From NCBI RefSeq assembly GCF_022026395.1, contig NZ_CP041767.1, positions 1,499,501 through 1,563,500 of the forward strand: a stretch of DNA of 64,000 nt, read 5' to 3'. Positions 34,129 through 41,892 of the stretch are shown piece by piece. Position numbers and translations under genes: made by a program. The DNA is from Brevibacillus brevis (GTDB lineage Bacteria; Bacillota; Bacilli; Brevibacillales; Brevibacillaceae). Within the stretch, counting starts at the first letter, position 1. Every line of letters starts with the position of its first letter. The notes under the pieces are model-generated. The model worked only from the letters and a program-made list of their open reading frames with translations. It was not told where the DNA came from and made no database searches.

Positions 34129-34988
34129 TGGATTTCTTGATGGCAATTGGACAGTATGAGTTTTTGCAAAAAGCAATGTTTACATCTGTAGTGGTTGGGT
34201 TAATCTGCGGCGTCATCGGTAGCTTTATCATCTTGCGTGGAATGTCCTTGATGGGGGATGCCATCTCGCACGCTGTATTACCTGGGGTGGCACTCTCCTA
34301 TGCTTTTGGGATCAATTTCTTCGTGGGCGCTGTTTTAACAGGTGTGCTCACCGCTGTTGGAATTGGCTACGTGAGCCAAAATAGCCGCATCAAGAACGAC
34401 ACGGCGATTGGGATTATGTTCACGTCCGCCTTTGCAATCGGAATCATCATGGTTACGATGCTGAAGAGCAGTACGGATCTCTATCACATTTTGTTCGGGA
34501 ATGTATTGGCTGTGCGTTCGTCAGACATGTGGGTGACAGTCGGTATCGGGGTTATCGTCATCGTGACAGTCTACGCTTTTTTCAAAGAACTGTTACTGAC
34601 TTCGTTCGATCCGACCATTGCTGCCGCCTACGGCTTGCGTAACAACCTCATTCATTACTTGCTGATGACCTTGTTGACGATGGTAACTGTCGCTTCCTTG
34701 CAAACTGTAGGAATCGTGCTCGTCGTCGCCATGCTGATTACACCGGCTGCTACTGCTTATCTTTTGACGGACCGTTTGTCGATCATGATCTTTTTGGCTG
34801 GCGGTTTTGGGATGCTGTCTTCGGTTATCGGCCTTTATTTTAGCTTTACCTATAATTTGGCCTCTGGTGCCACAATTGTCGTGGTTGCAACTGTGCTCTT
34901 CTTCCTGGCCTTTCTTTTCTCCCGAAAACACGGGGTAGTATGGAAATCAATCCGAGCCCAGCAAAAACGGGTCGAGCTCTTAAAGTAA
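34128..34988 (+). CDS. mntC: Manganese ABC transporter, permease
   Basis: A 286-aa membrane subunit of the ABC-3 family with about eight hydrophobic helices and the conserved LRGMSLMGDAISHAVLPGVA segment. It starts within TAATG at the end of the ATPase gene. A single permease gene is present, so it should act as a homodimer; Bacillus subtilis has two. Confidence 0.92.
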   Translation: MDFLMAIGQYEFLQKAMFTSVVVGLICGVIGSFIILRGMSLMGDAISHAVLPGVALSYAFGINFFVGAVLTGVLTAVGIGYVSQNSRIKNDTAIGIMFTSAFAIGIIMVTMLKSSTDLYHILFGNVLAVRSSDMWVTVGIGVIVIVTVYAFFKELLLTSFDPTIAAAYGLRNNLIHYLLMTLLTMVTVASLQTVGIVLVVAMLITPAATAYLLTDRLSIMIFLAGGFGMLSSVIGLYFSFTYNLASGATIVVVATVLFFLAFLFSRKHGVVWKSIRAQQKRVELLK

Positions 34989-35003
34989 AGGAGAATTATT
35001 GTT

Positions 35004-35948
35004 ATGAAGAAGTGGAATCTGTTTTTCGTTTTTCTACTATCAACCGTATTGATGGCAGCGTGTGGTGCTCCGCAAAGTGCGAACGAGCCCACGAAATCAG
35101 ATAGTGATAAGCTGCGGGTCGTAACCACGTATTCCATCCTGTATGACATCGTGAAAAACGTTGGGGGGGATCGGGTAGAGATCCATAGTCTCGCTCCAAT
35201 TGGCTCCAATCCGCATGAATATGATCCACTGCCTGCTGACGTGCAAAAAACGACGGATGCAGACGCTGTTTTTTACAATGGACTGAACTTGGAAGCCGGT
35301 AACTCCTGGTTCGATAAACTGATGACCACAGCAGGCAAATCAGGTCCGGATGCACCTGTGTTCCGTCTCAGTGAGGGCGTAGCTGCCAAGCACTTGACGA
35401 CGAAAGGCAAAGAGAGCGAAGAAGACCCGCACGCTTGGCTGGATGTACGCAATGGCATCAAGTATGCGGAGAATGCAAAAAATGCCTTGATCAAGGTGGA
35501 CCCAGCGCACAAGGAAACGTATGAGCAAAACGCCAAGAAGTACATCGAACAGTTGACTGCACTGCACGAGGAAGCGGTGAAGCAATACAACCAGATTCCG
35601 AAAGAACAGCGTTTGCTTGTGACGAGCGAGGGAGCGTTCAAATATTTCAGCGAAGCGTACGATTTTGAAGCGGCGTACATTTGGGAAATCAACTCGGAGA
35701 ATCAAGGAACACCAGAGCAGGTTACGCAGGTGGTCGATACGATTCGTGCGAAAAAAATCCCGGCTCTGTTCGTAGAGACGAGTATCGATCCGCGCAGCAT
35801 GGAGATGGTATCGAATGAAACGGGTGTACCGATTGTCGGGAAAGTATTTACGGACTCTCTCGGAAAGCCGGGAGAAGATGGTGATACGTACATCAAAATG
35901 ATGGAGTGGAATATCAAGACGATTTACGAAGGATTGACCAAAAAATAA
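35004..35948 (+). CDS. mntA: Manganese-binding lipoprotein of ABC transporter
   Basis: A 314-aa cluster A-I solute-binding protein. The signal peptide ends with lipobox LMAAC, so it is lipid-anchored. Likely metal ligands are His in SNPHEYDPLP, His in EDPHAWLDV, Glu in TSEGAFKYF and Asp in ETSIDPRSM; Glu rather than His at the third site is the pattern of Mn-binding PsaA/MntA proteins, whereas ZnuA proteins have His. It lacks the His-rich loop of zinc proteins. It ends the operon before a terminator. Confidence 0.93.
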   Translation: MKKWNLFFVFLLSTVLMAACGAPQSANEPTKSDSDKLRVVTTYSILYDIVKNVGGDRVEIHSLAPIGSNPHEYDPLPADVQKTTDADAVFYNGLNLEAGNSWFDKLMTTAGKSGPDAPVFRLSEGVAAKHLTTKGKESEEDPHAWLDVRNGIKYAENAKNALIKVDPAHKETYEQNAKKYIEQLTALHEEAVKQYNQIPKEQRLLVTSEGAFKYFSEAYDFEAAYIWEINSENQGTPEQVTQVVDTIRAKKIPALFVETSIDPRSMEMVSNETGVPIVGKVFTDSLGKPGEDGDTYIKMMEWNIKTIYEGLTKK

Positions 35949-35961
35949 GCCTGGCAAAAGC

Positions 35962-35996
35962 AAAGCACAGCTCTCCTAATCAGGGGCTGTGCTTTT
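35962..35996 (+). terminator. Terminator of Mn transporter operon
   Basis: AAAGCACAGC / GCTGTGCTTT with a 14-nt loop and T tail. Confidence 0.85.
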
Positions 35997-36109
35997 AAAT
36001 TCTTCCACTGCTTAACATCTTTCGTCAGATTGAGGTATAATAGGCTAGTGTGTAAAAGGAATCCGGAGTATTCATATTTTAATCTGTCATATTGAAAGAG
36101 AGTGGGATT

Positions 36110-36829
36110 ATGGGTCGTAAGTGGAACAATATTAAAGAAAAGAAAGCTTCTAAAGACGCGAGCACCAGTCGTATTTACGCGAAGTTCGGGAAGGAAATTT
36201 ACGTAGCGGCAAAGCAAGGCGAGCCGGACCCAGAGTCCAACCGTGCTCTGAAGGTCGTCCTGGAGCGTGCCAAAACGTACAGCGTACCGAAAGCGATTAT
36301 CGACCGCGCGATTGATAAAGCAAAAGGCGGCTCTGATGAAACGTTTAGCGAGCTGCGCTATGAAGGCTTTGGGCCAAACGGTTCCATGATCATCGTGGAT
36401 GCACTGACCAACAACGTAAACCGCACAGCTCCTGAAGTGCGTGCCGCTTTCAACAAAAACGGCGGTAACATGGGCGTATCCGGTTCGGTTGCTTATATGT
36501 TTGACCCAACAGCGGTATTTGGTATGGAAGGCAAATCCTCTGATGAGGTGCTGGAAATCTTGATGGAAGCAGATGTAGACGTCCGCGACATTTTGGAAGA
36601 AGACGGTGCTGTCATCGTTTACGCAGATGCCGAACAGTTCCACGCTGTACAAGAAGCACTTAAAAACGGCGGCGTCACAGAGTTTACCGTAGCTGAACTG
36701 ACCATGCTGCCACAAAACGAAGTAACGCTGACAGAAGATGTACAAGCTCAGTTCGAAAAGCTGATCGATGCTTTGGAAGACTTGGACGATGTGCAGCAGG
36801 TGTACCATAACGTTGATTTAGGTGAATAA
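36110..36829 (+). CDS. YebC/PmpR-family (TACO1-like) protein
   Basis: A 239-aa protein of the YebC family, YeeI/YeeN branch ([20 protein letters not shown] at the start). The three-domain layout is complete, with [19 protein letters not shown] and [19 protein letters not shown] as hallmarks. Members have been described as transcriptional regulators and as translation factors that relieve stalling at proline stretches. ATG 36110 is preceded by GAGAGTGGG. Monocistronic with its own terminator. Confidence 0.95.
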   Translation: MGRKWNNIKEKKASKDASTSRIYAKFGKEIYVAAKQGEPDPESNRALKVVLERAKTYSVPKAIIDRAIDKAKGGSDETFSELRYEGFGPNGSMIIVDALTNNVNRTAPEVRAAFNKNGGNMGVSGSVAYMFDPTAVFGMEGKSSDEVLEILMEADVDVRDILEEDGAVIVYADAEQFHAVQEALKNGGVTEFTVAELTMLPQNEVTLTEDVQAQFEKLIDALEDLDDVQQVYHNVDLGE

Positions 36830-36844
36830 TTTTTTCGATGGGGG

Positions 36845-36876
36845 AAGACCTTTGTTTTAGGACAGAGGTCTTTTTT
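36845..36876 (+). terminator. Terminator after YebC-family gene
   Basis: AAGACCT / AGGTCTT with T run; the repeat element starts immediately after it. Confidence 0.8.
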
Positions 36877-37254
36877 ATGTTGCTTTGGTGAAGAGAAGAA
36901 TATTTCCAGTCTAGGCTCCAGGCTCCGTCCAGCTGGGGGCTGGGGCTGTCCGCTCCGAAGGGATTTGCGGGGAAACGCAAAAGTGGTAGCCGCTTCGTAG
37001 CGTGGGCACGTTGCGTTTCTGTTGCCCGCAAATCCCTTCTCCGCTTGGTAGGACTCCACAAGTCGCTACGTCTGGAAATATTCTTCTCTGTCGGAACTGA
37101 TTACATTCTCCCATCTTTTAAGGCTTTTAAAACCCGTCTAACACGGAATGCTCGTAGAGGAAACAGGAGAAAAAAGCGAAACACGCCCTTAAGCGTCCAC
37201 CTCTGAAAAAACATCCTGAAAGGACCACTTTGGACGCGGTTTCGCTTTTTGCAT
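36877..37254. repeat. Composite hairpin repeat, copy A
   Basis: Two linked hairpin modules. Module 1 (36892-37089, 198 bp) is bounded by 18-bp perfect inverted ends AGAGAAGAATATTTCCAG / CTGGAAATATTCTTCTCT, with an inner 14-bp inverted pair AAGGGATTTGCGGG (36958) / CCCGCAAATCCCTT (37025) and AAACGCAA / TTGCGTTT. A spacer of about 65 bp follows, then module 2 starting GAGGAAACAGGAGAAA (37157) with inner inverted pairs AGCGAAAC / GTTTCGCT and GCGTCCA / TGGACGC. In this copy module 2 is internally shortened and lacks its right end. No open frame is shared meaningfully between copies. Confidence 0.9.
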
Positions 37255-37565
37255 AGTTATTGAGATTAATAAATAGAGTGTTTAAAGAAATAGTGAAATA
37301 ATACGGGATTCTGAAGGTTCTGATAGGATTGTGAAATATGAGGGGAGTTCATATTGGAATTTAATATGACTTGGAAGGTTCTCTGGGTGTTTTAGTGATG
37401 TAGATATAGTGGAGGTGGTTTACACCATTTTTGTGTTAGTTGGATTAAGCAAGATAAAGGGTATGCACATCCATCACCTAAGAGTAATTTTCGACAATCA
37501 CTGATTCCAACATATAGGAAAAATGATGAATGTACACTGAAAAAAGTAGTAAAATTTATTTAATT
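37255..37565. other. A+T-rich gap with gene debris, no clear gene
   Basis: No open frame with start, ribosome-binding site and family resemblance is seen. One plus-strand frame of about 53 codons without a start ends at TAA 37561 and includes WIKQDKGYAHPSPKSNFRQS, possibly the tail of a decayed gene. GGAGGTGG at about 37411 has no useful start after it. Confidence 0.5.
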
Positions 37566-37607
37566 AAAAAGACCGGAAAAACTCTGTGAGTGAAGTCCGG
37601 TCTTTTT
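37566..37607. terminator. Terminator of CMD gene
   Basis: AAAAAGACCGGA / TCCGGTCTTTTT, 18-nt loop; symmetrical and 26 nt past the stop of the minus-strand CMD gene. Confidence 0.85.
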
Positions 37608-37632
37608 ATCAACTTGCCCTATCGGTGAATAA

Positions 37633-38400
37633 CTATGTTAAAAATATCTTTTTGGCAACATTTATAGCATTCAAGACTTTAGGAAATCCCGTGTATGGGT
37701 AGCATTGCAGTAATGCCTCAATCACTTCTTGTCTCGTTAGACCTACACGAATGGAGGCATTGAGATGAACGTGCAACTGTGGCTCGCATCCACCTTGAGC
37801 AGTTAAGGCTCCTAATGTGACGAGTTGGCGCTGTTTAGGGTTTAGTCCTGAGCGGCTGTAGATTTCACCAAACGCAAATTCAATGATTTGTTCAGCTAAT
37901 ACAGGGGCAATCTCGGCAAGTGAATCGGCAACCGCCTCACCATGTTTGCCGTCGATTTCTTGAAGTTTTGCTATGCCTCTTTCCCGTCGTTCCCCTACAG
38001 AATGTAGTAGTTCGTCCTCGATGTTTACTTCGATATTTTGTTCTGCAAAAAGTTGTTTCGCAACGGTAATGGCATTTAAAGCACGAGGAGCGCCGCAAAA
38101 CGGAATACAATGGGTAGCAATTTCAATAATTTCGTTCGGCGTAATTCCAACTTTCAAACCGAAGTTCATGTGCCATTTGAGTTGATTTGGAGTATCACCT
38201 AACGATATTAACGCAGAGATCACGATTATTTCTCTTTGTTCATAGGTGAGTACGGGATTATTGAAAACTTGCCCAAAAAATTCAATAATGTACCGACTTA
38301 TGTGGGGAGATACATCGCTTAAAGCATGAATAACCGCTTGGATTCCTGATTCATCAGTTTCTTGAAAAAGTTTTTTTCCATTTTCATAGTTTGAGTTCAT
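37633..38400 (-). CDS. Carboxymuconolactone decarboxylase-family protein (two CMD domains)
   Basis: A 255-aa all-helical protein with two CMD domains in tandem: residues about 30-115 (LTYEQREIIVISALISLGDT; GITPNEIIEIATHCIPFCGA) and about 155-245 (LNPKQRQLVTLGALTAQGGC; GLTRQEVIEALLQCYPYTGF). CMD proteins include decarboxylases and AhpD-type thiol peroxidases; the CxxC of AhpD is absent here, so peroxidase activity is not supported. GGAGG lies 10 nt before the ATG. It is divergent from a MerR-family gene, the likely regulator. Confidence 0.9.
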   Translation of the reverse strand: MNSNYENGKKLFQETDESGIQAVIHALSDVSPHISRYIIEFFGQVFNNPVLTYEQREIIVISALISLGDTPNQLKWHMNFGLKVGITPNEIIEIATHCIPFCGAPRALNAITVAKQLFAEQNIEVNIEDELLHSVGERRERGIAKLQEIDGKHGEAVADSLAEIAPVLAEQIIEFAFGEIYSRSGLNPKQRQLVTLGALTAQGGCEPQLHVHLNASIRVGLTRQEVIEALLQCYPYTGFPKVLNAINVAKKIFLT

Positions 38401-38447
38401 CGCTTAATTGCCTCCAGTTTTGAGGTTTTCTATTTCCCGGTACTTCT

Positions 38448-38478
38448 AATGTAGTTTATTATTGCTGCTCGAAGTCAA
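38448..38478 (-). promoter_or_regulatory. Candidate MerR-type promoter of CMD gene
   Basis: On the minus strand TTGACT, 19-bp spacer, TACATT. The spacing suits MerR activation, but no strong dyad is visible inside the spacer. Confidence 0.4.
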
Positions 38479-38542
38479 ATATAGGTTTTTACAATAGAAT
38501 TTGCTATTAGTGTAGAGGTTACTAAAGCATTTTTCTATTTTT

Positions 38543-38577
38543 TTGATCTACATTTCGTTATAGTAACTATAACGAAA
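38543..38577 (+). promoter_or_regulatory. MerR-type promoter and operator of merR gene
   Basis: TTGATC (38543), 19-bp spacer, TATAAC (38568-38573). A 25-bp perfect dyad with arms TTTCGTTATAGT and ACTATAACGAAA (38553-38577, one central base) covers spacer and -10. Confidence 0.8.
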
Positions 38578-38590
38578 GGGGACGGATCGG

Positions 38591-38968
38591 ATGTCATTTT
38601 CAATGAAATATGTAGTTGATAACTTACATGTGTCTGCAAATACACTCAGATTTTATGAAACGGAAGGGTTGTTAAGAAATATTTCTCGAGATTCAAATGG
38701 TCGTAGAATATATAATGATGAAGATTTGAGATGGATCAACTTTATCCGATCTCTGCGGTTGACAGGAATGCCTATTTCTAAAATAAAAGAATATATCGAT
38801 CTTTATGAATTAGGCGATGAAACATTCCTGCAAAGAAAAGAAATGATGATGCAGCATAAATTAGAAGTGCAGAATAAAATCAATGAAAACCTAAAACATT
38901 TAGAAGTAATAAGTTATAAGGTTGCGATGTACGAACTTCAAGAAAGGAAAGACACGCAGAAAATTTAG
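38591..38968 (+). CDS. MerR-family transcriptional regulator
   Basis: A 125-aa regulator. The winged helix reads YVVDNLHVSANTLRFYETEG with wing ISRDSNGRRIYNDEDLRWIN, then a coiled-coil dimerisation helix rich in Gln and Lys. No sensor cysteines are present. It is related to the regulator at 22764 (both contain the stretch MPISKIK). Its own promoter holds a 25-bp dyad, and the divergent CMD gene is the probable target. Confidence 0.93.
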   Translation: MSFSMKYVVDNLHVSANTLRFYETEGLLRNISRDSNGRRIYNDEDLRWINFIRSLRLTGMPISKIKEYIDLYELGDETFLQRKEMMMQHKLEVQNKINENLKHLEVISYKVAMYELQERKDTQKI

Positions 38969-38986
38969 TATACTGGACTGTAAGAT

Positions 38987-39013
38987 AAAAGCTCGGCTGT
39001 ATGCCGAGCTTTT
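38987..39013 (+). terminator. Terminator after merR gene
   Basis: Eleven-base-pair perfect stem AAAAGCTCGGC / GCCGAGCTTTT with a 5-nt loop. Confidence 0.88.
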
Positions 39014-39079
39014 CCAATGATTACACAGTTGTTTCAACATGGTTGTTTGTTACACGTTCCCACGCCATATGCTTTTTAG

Positions 39080-39505
39080 TCAGTCCAGCTGAACATAAAA
39101 CGTCGTCTTATCGTTCGGCACACTCTTCGCATAGATCTTGCCCGCATGTTCGGCGGGGATGCCCGGACCAGTATTGGTCACCGATAGCTGGATATGGCCC
39201 TGATGCTTTTTAAGCGTTAGGTGGATTGAGCCCTTTGGATTGGCATACTTGATCGCGTTGTCCAGCAGGATCATAAAGACCTGCTCCATTTGCTCGCTGC
39301 AGCCGGTGACGGTGAGGCCGGGTTCGATGTCGTAGTCTAGCGCGAGATCCTTCTCGAAGATGACGGCTTCCATTGTGAGAATAACGCTCTCGACAGCTTC
39401 GCTCAAGTTGAACGGAACGTGAAGCGTCCGCGACCTTGTGCCGTCCAACTCGGTGAGATACAGCAGATCGTTCGTGAGCGTTTCTGTTGAAAGTTCCTGA
39501 AACGG
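39080..39505 (-). pseudogene. Histidine-kinase remnant, truncated and internally deleted
   Basis: The minus-strand frame starts mid-domain at about ETLTNDLLYLTELDGTRSRT, just after where a HisKA phospho-His would be, and continues with the N box FMILLDNAIKYANPKG and G1 box VTNTGPGIP. It then jumps from AEHAGKI straight to YAKSVPNDKTTFYVQLD. In intact kinases, GKIF...RFYR...GLGLAI... lies between, so the F and G2 boxes are missing. The loss may have been by recombination between two GKI-coding stretches. The 5' end is lost close to repeat copy B. Not functional. Confidence 0.85.
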
Positions 39506-39584
39506 TGAGTATCGGAACAAAATCGAATCTCAGGTGCTATTTTCCAGAGGATCGTTTGAATTTTTGACCTGTTGAAGTGCCAGG

Positions 39585-39936
39585 TTTGCGTTTCTGTTGC
39601 CCGCAAATCCCTTCTCCGCTTGGTAGGACTCCACAAGTCGCTACGTCTGGAAATATTCTTCTCTGTCGTAACAGATTACATTCTCCCATCTTTTAAGGCT
39701 TTTAAAACCCGACTAACACGGAAAGCTCGTAGAGGAAACAGGAGAAATAAGCGAAGATCTTTGGGACACCGACCGAGGCACAATGAAAAAAAGGGAAACA
39801 AGCTCTTAGCGTCCACCTCTGAGAAGATTCCTGAATGGACGACTTTGGACGCGGGTTTCGCTTTTTTTCATGGAGCCGGGCAGTCAATCCCCCAGCGGGT
39901 GGGACAAGAAGCTGAGTGTTTTCTCCTGTTTCCTCG
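39585..39936. repeat. Composite hairpin repeat, copy B (module 1 truncated)
   Basis: Only the right arm of module 1 remains (39585-39664, ending TATTCTTCTCT). The spacer and a complete module 2 follow (39732-39935, 204 bp), bounded by GAGGAAACAGGAGAA and TTCTCCTGTTTCCTC. Joined on the left to the kinase remnant. The sequence is nearly the same as copy C over module 2 apart from the last 50 bp. Confidence 0.9.
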
Positions 39937-39969
39937 CCAGCACTACAGCAACAACTTAAGGTTCTTATG

Positions 39970-40453
39970 TATGTGGCTGTGGTGAAGAGAAGAATATTTC
40001 CAGTCTAGGCTCCAGGCTCCGTCCTGCTGGGGGCTAGACTGTCCGCTCCGAAGGGATTTGCGGGGAAACGCAAAAGTGGTAGCCGCTTCGTCGCGTGGGC
40101 ACGTTGCGTTTCTGTTGCCCGCAAATCCCTTCTCCGCTTGGTAGGACTCCACAAGTCGCTACGTCTGGAAATATTCTTCTCTGTCGTGACTGATGACATT
40201 CTTCAATCTTTTAAGTCTTTTAAAACCCGTCTAACACGGAATGCTCGTAGAGGAAACAGGAGAAATAAGCGAAGATCTTAGGGACGCCGACCGAGGCGCA
40301 ATGAAAAAAAGGGAAACAAGCTCTTAGCGTCCACCTCTGAGAAGATTCCTGAATGTACGACTTTGGACGCGGGTTTCGCTTTTTTTCATGGAGCCGGGCA
40401 GTGAATCCAACAGGAGGTGGCCCTAGAATCTGAGCGTTTTCTCCTGTTTCCTC
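39970..40453. repeat. Composite hairpin repeat, copy C (most complete)
   Basis: Module 1 is complete (39986-40182, 197 bp, same 18-bp ends as copy A) and module 2 is complete (40250-40453, 204 bp, ends GAGGAAACAGGAGAA / TTCTCCTGTTTCCTC). It is in direct orientation with A and B. The leading ATGTGGCTGTGGTGA also matches copy A (ATGTTGCTTTGGTGA). Copies A and C of module 1 differ at only a few positions, mainly in the loop region. Confidence 0.92.
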
Positions 40454-40482
40454 CCCACCCCTACCGCCCGATAAACGCACTT

Positions 40483-40517
40483 TAAAAGAAATAAAACCGC
40501 CTCCATAAAGGAGACGG
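40483..40517 (-). terminator. Minus-strand terminator of a possible small transcript
   Basis: CCGTCTCC-TTTAT-GGAGGCGG read on the minus strand, followed by TTTTATTTCTTTT. It implies a short minus-strand transcript ending here, separate from the FecB-like gene. Confidence 0.6.
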
Positions 40518-40596
40518 CATATATCGAGCTCGTTAGTTTTGAGGTGTTACCGATCATCACGTGCGACGCATCTACCTCCAATATGAAGTTAGAAGC

Positions 40597-40650
40597 TTAA
40601 AGCAGTGTACGGTTTCCCTTACTCACTAGGTGATCGTGTAAATCATCCAT
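40597..40650 (-). CDS. Possible 17-codon peptide gene
   Basis: Minus-strand ATG with GGAGG 9 nt upstream encodes MDDLHDHLVSKGNRTLL. It lies in a 280-bp stretch with no larger gene, ahead of an intrinsic terminator. A second start, with GGAGG, at about 40571 encodes only four residues. The rest of 40454-40736 holds nothing else I can support. Real expression is uncertain; no family recognised. Confidence 0.3.
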   Translation of the reverse strand: MDDLHDHLVSKGNRTLL

Positions 40651-40736
40651 GGCACATCGCCTCCGTAAAGGACTACAGCCTGATTGAAAACACACCACCG
40701 AGCTCGATGAGTATAGTATGAGCAAAGCCCATCTTT

Positions 40737-41675
40737 TTATTCACTCATCTTTAGCATCTGTTTTCGAATTGCATTTAAAAACGATTGGTTGCTGTAGGCT
40801 GTGCCACCAGCCAATCCTGGTTCAACGGCATTCACGTACATTTGACCCGTTTTGACTGCGCTTAGATTTTTCCATGCAGGCTGCTCTTGCAACTGCTTGA
40901 AAGCGGGCTGGTCCTCTTTGTTGACCATCACAAACAAGTAGTTAGGATTTTCTTTTGCCAAAGCATCCATAGGGAGCGCTGTACGCTCCTGCATATTCGC
41001 GACGACATCAGGGACAGGCAGGGCCAAGTCCGTATATAACAGGTAATTGTACCGTTCATCCTTTGGATACGCGTATAAGGAGCCTTCTTGGAACCATAGC
41101 GTCAGCACTTTCTTTTCTGGGAGTTCGGCGAGCTTGTCGCGGAGTTCCTGTGTGTTTTGCTTCACTTTTCCTATAAAGGTATCCAAATTGTCGTCTCTTC
41201 CACGAACATCAGCAAGCAGACGCAAGTTATCTTGCCAATCAGCTCCGTTGGTAGAGACGGGAATGACAGATGCAGCGGTTTGTAATTTTGCCAAGTCTTC
41301 CTTGGAGGTCTTGTCGGTTGTCATGATGACATCAGGATCGAGGGCAACCAGCTCATTTAAGTTATCTACTATATGATAAGGGAGATGCTTGGCATTTCTG
41401 ATCATGGCTTGATATTCCGCCGGAAACTTTCCGTTTTTATCCACCGTAGCTGCGACGGGCGGGACTCCCAGCAAGAAAGAATCTTCATAGGAAGCAGGGA
41501 AGCCAACGAAAACAATTTCTTTGGTTCTGGCTGGAATTGTATAAGTGTTGCCTAGGTAATTGATCGATCTGGTCGGTTTCGATGCCGCAGAATCGCCCGT
41601 TTGTCCACCATTGCCGCAAGCTGCCAGGACGAGGAGCAAAGCGGCAAGCGGGATAGCTAGTAGCCGTTTATACAT
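40737..41675 (-). CDS. FecB-like iron-siderophore-binding lipoprotein
   Basis: A 312-aa solute-binding lipoprotein with lipobox LVLAAC and a FecB/BtuF-type fold (INYLGNTYTIPARTKEIVFV; NELVALDPDVIMTTDKTSKE; KTGQMYVNAVEPGLAGGTAY). I start at ATG 41675 with GGAG 8 nt upstream. No permease or ATPase genes are next to it, so it must rely on a transporter encoded elsewhere. Ferric siderophore or heme is the likely ligand by family. Confidence 0.87.
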   Translation of the reverse strand: MYKRLLAIPLAALLLVLAACGNGGQTGDSAASKPTRSINYLGNTYTIPARTKEIVFVGFPASYEDSFLLGVPPVAATVDKNGKFPAEYQAMIRNAKHLPYHIVDNLNELVALDPDVIMTTDKTSKEDLAKLQTAASVIPVSTNGADWQDNLRLLADVRGRDDNLDTFIGKVKQNTQELRDKLAELPEKKVLTLWFQEGSLYAYPKDERYNYLLYTDLALPVPDVVANMQERTALPMDALAKENPNYLFVMVNKEDQPAFKQLQEQPAWKNLSAVKTGQMYVNAVEPGLAGGTAYSNQSFLNAIRKQMLKMSE

Positions 41676-41792
41676 ACAGGTCACTCCGTTCTTACTTCTG
41701 TGTTATCAGGAGAGTAGCAGGACTCATGTAAATTATAGGCTACCCGATCCATCCGTCGCTGTTGCATTCCTGAACATTTTCAAACATTCTGC

Positions 41793-41822
41793 TGTAACCT
41801 TTTTCCTGCTCAAGACACTAAT
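41793..41822 (+). promoter_or_regulatory. Candidate ECF autoregulatory promoter
   Basis: TGTAACCTTTTT (from 41793) carries the AAC core of ECF -35 elements; ACACTAAT (41815-41822) follows after 16 bp. The -35 is convincing, the -10 is less so. It lies 71 nt before the ECF sigma gene. Confidence 0.4.
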
Positions 41823-41892
41823 GGGTATCCAAGAAAATTTTCGCATAGGAAAGTAGTCGATCAGCCGACAGCAAGAGAATGGAGGAGCTTCT

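Noticed and set aside
35924..36808. 294-codon open frame opposite the Mn operon end and YebC gene
   Set aside because: The plus-strand genes have clear domains and start sites; the antisense product is not protein-like.
36684..40199. Open frames inside the repeat copies that start with similar residues (for example WSPTKRRRDLRATET on the minus strand)
   Set aside because: They arise from the inverted-repeat arms, differ in frame and length between copies, have no ribosome-binding site and match no family.
36877..40453. Possible CRISPR array in the repeat-rich zone
   Set aside because: The units are hundreds of bases long, few, irregularly spaced and internally palindromic; no cas genes are near.
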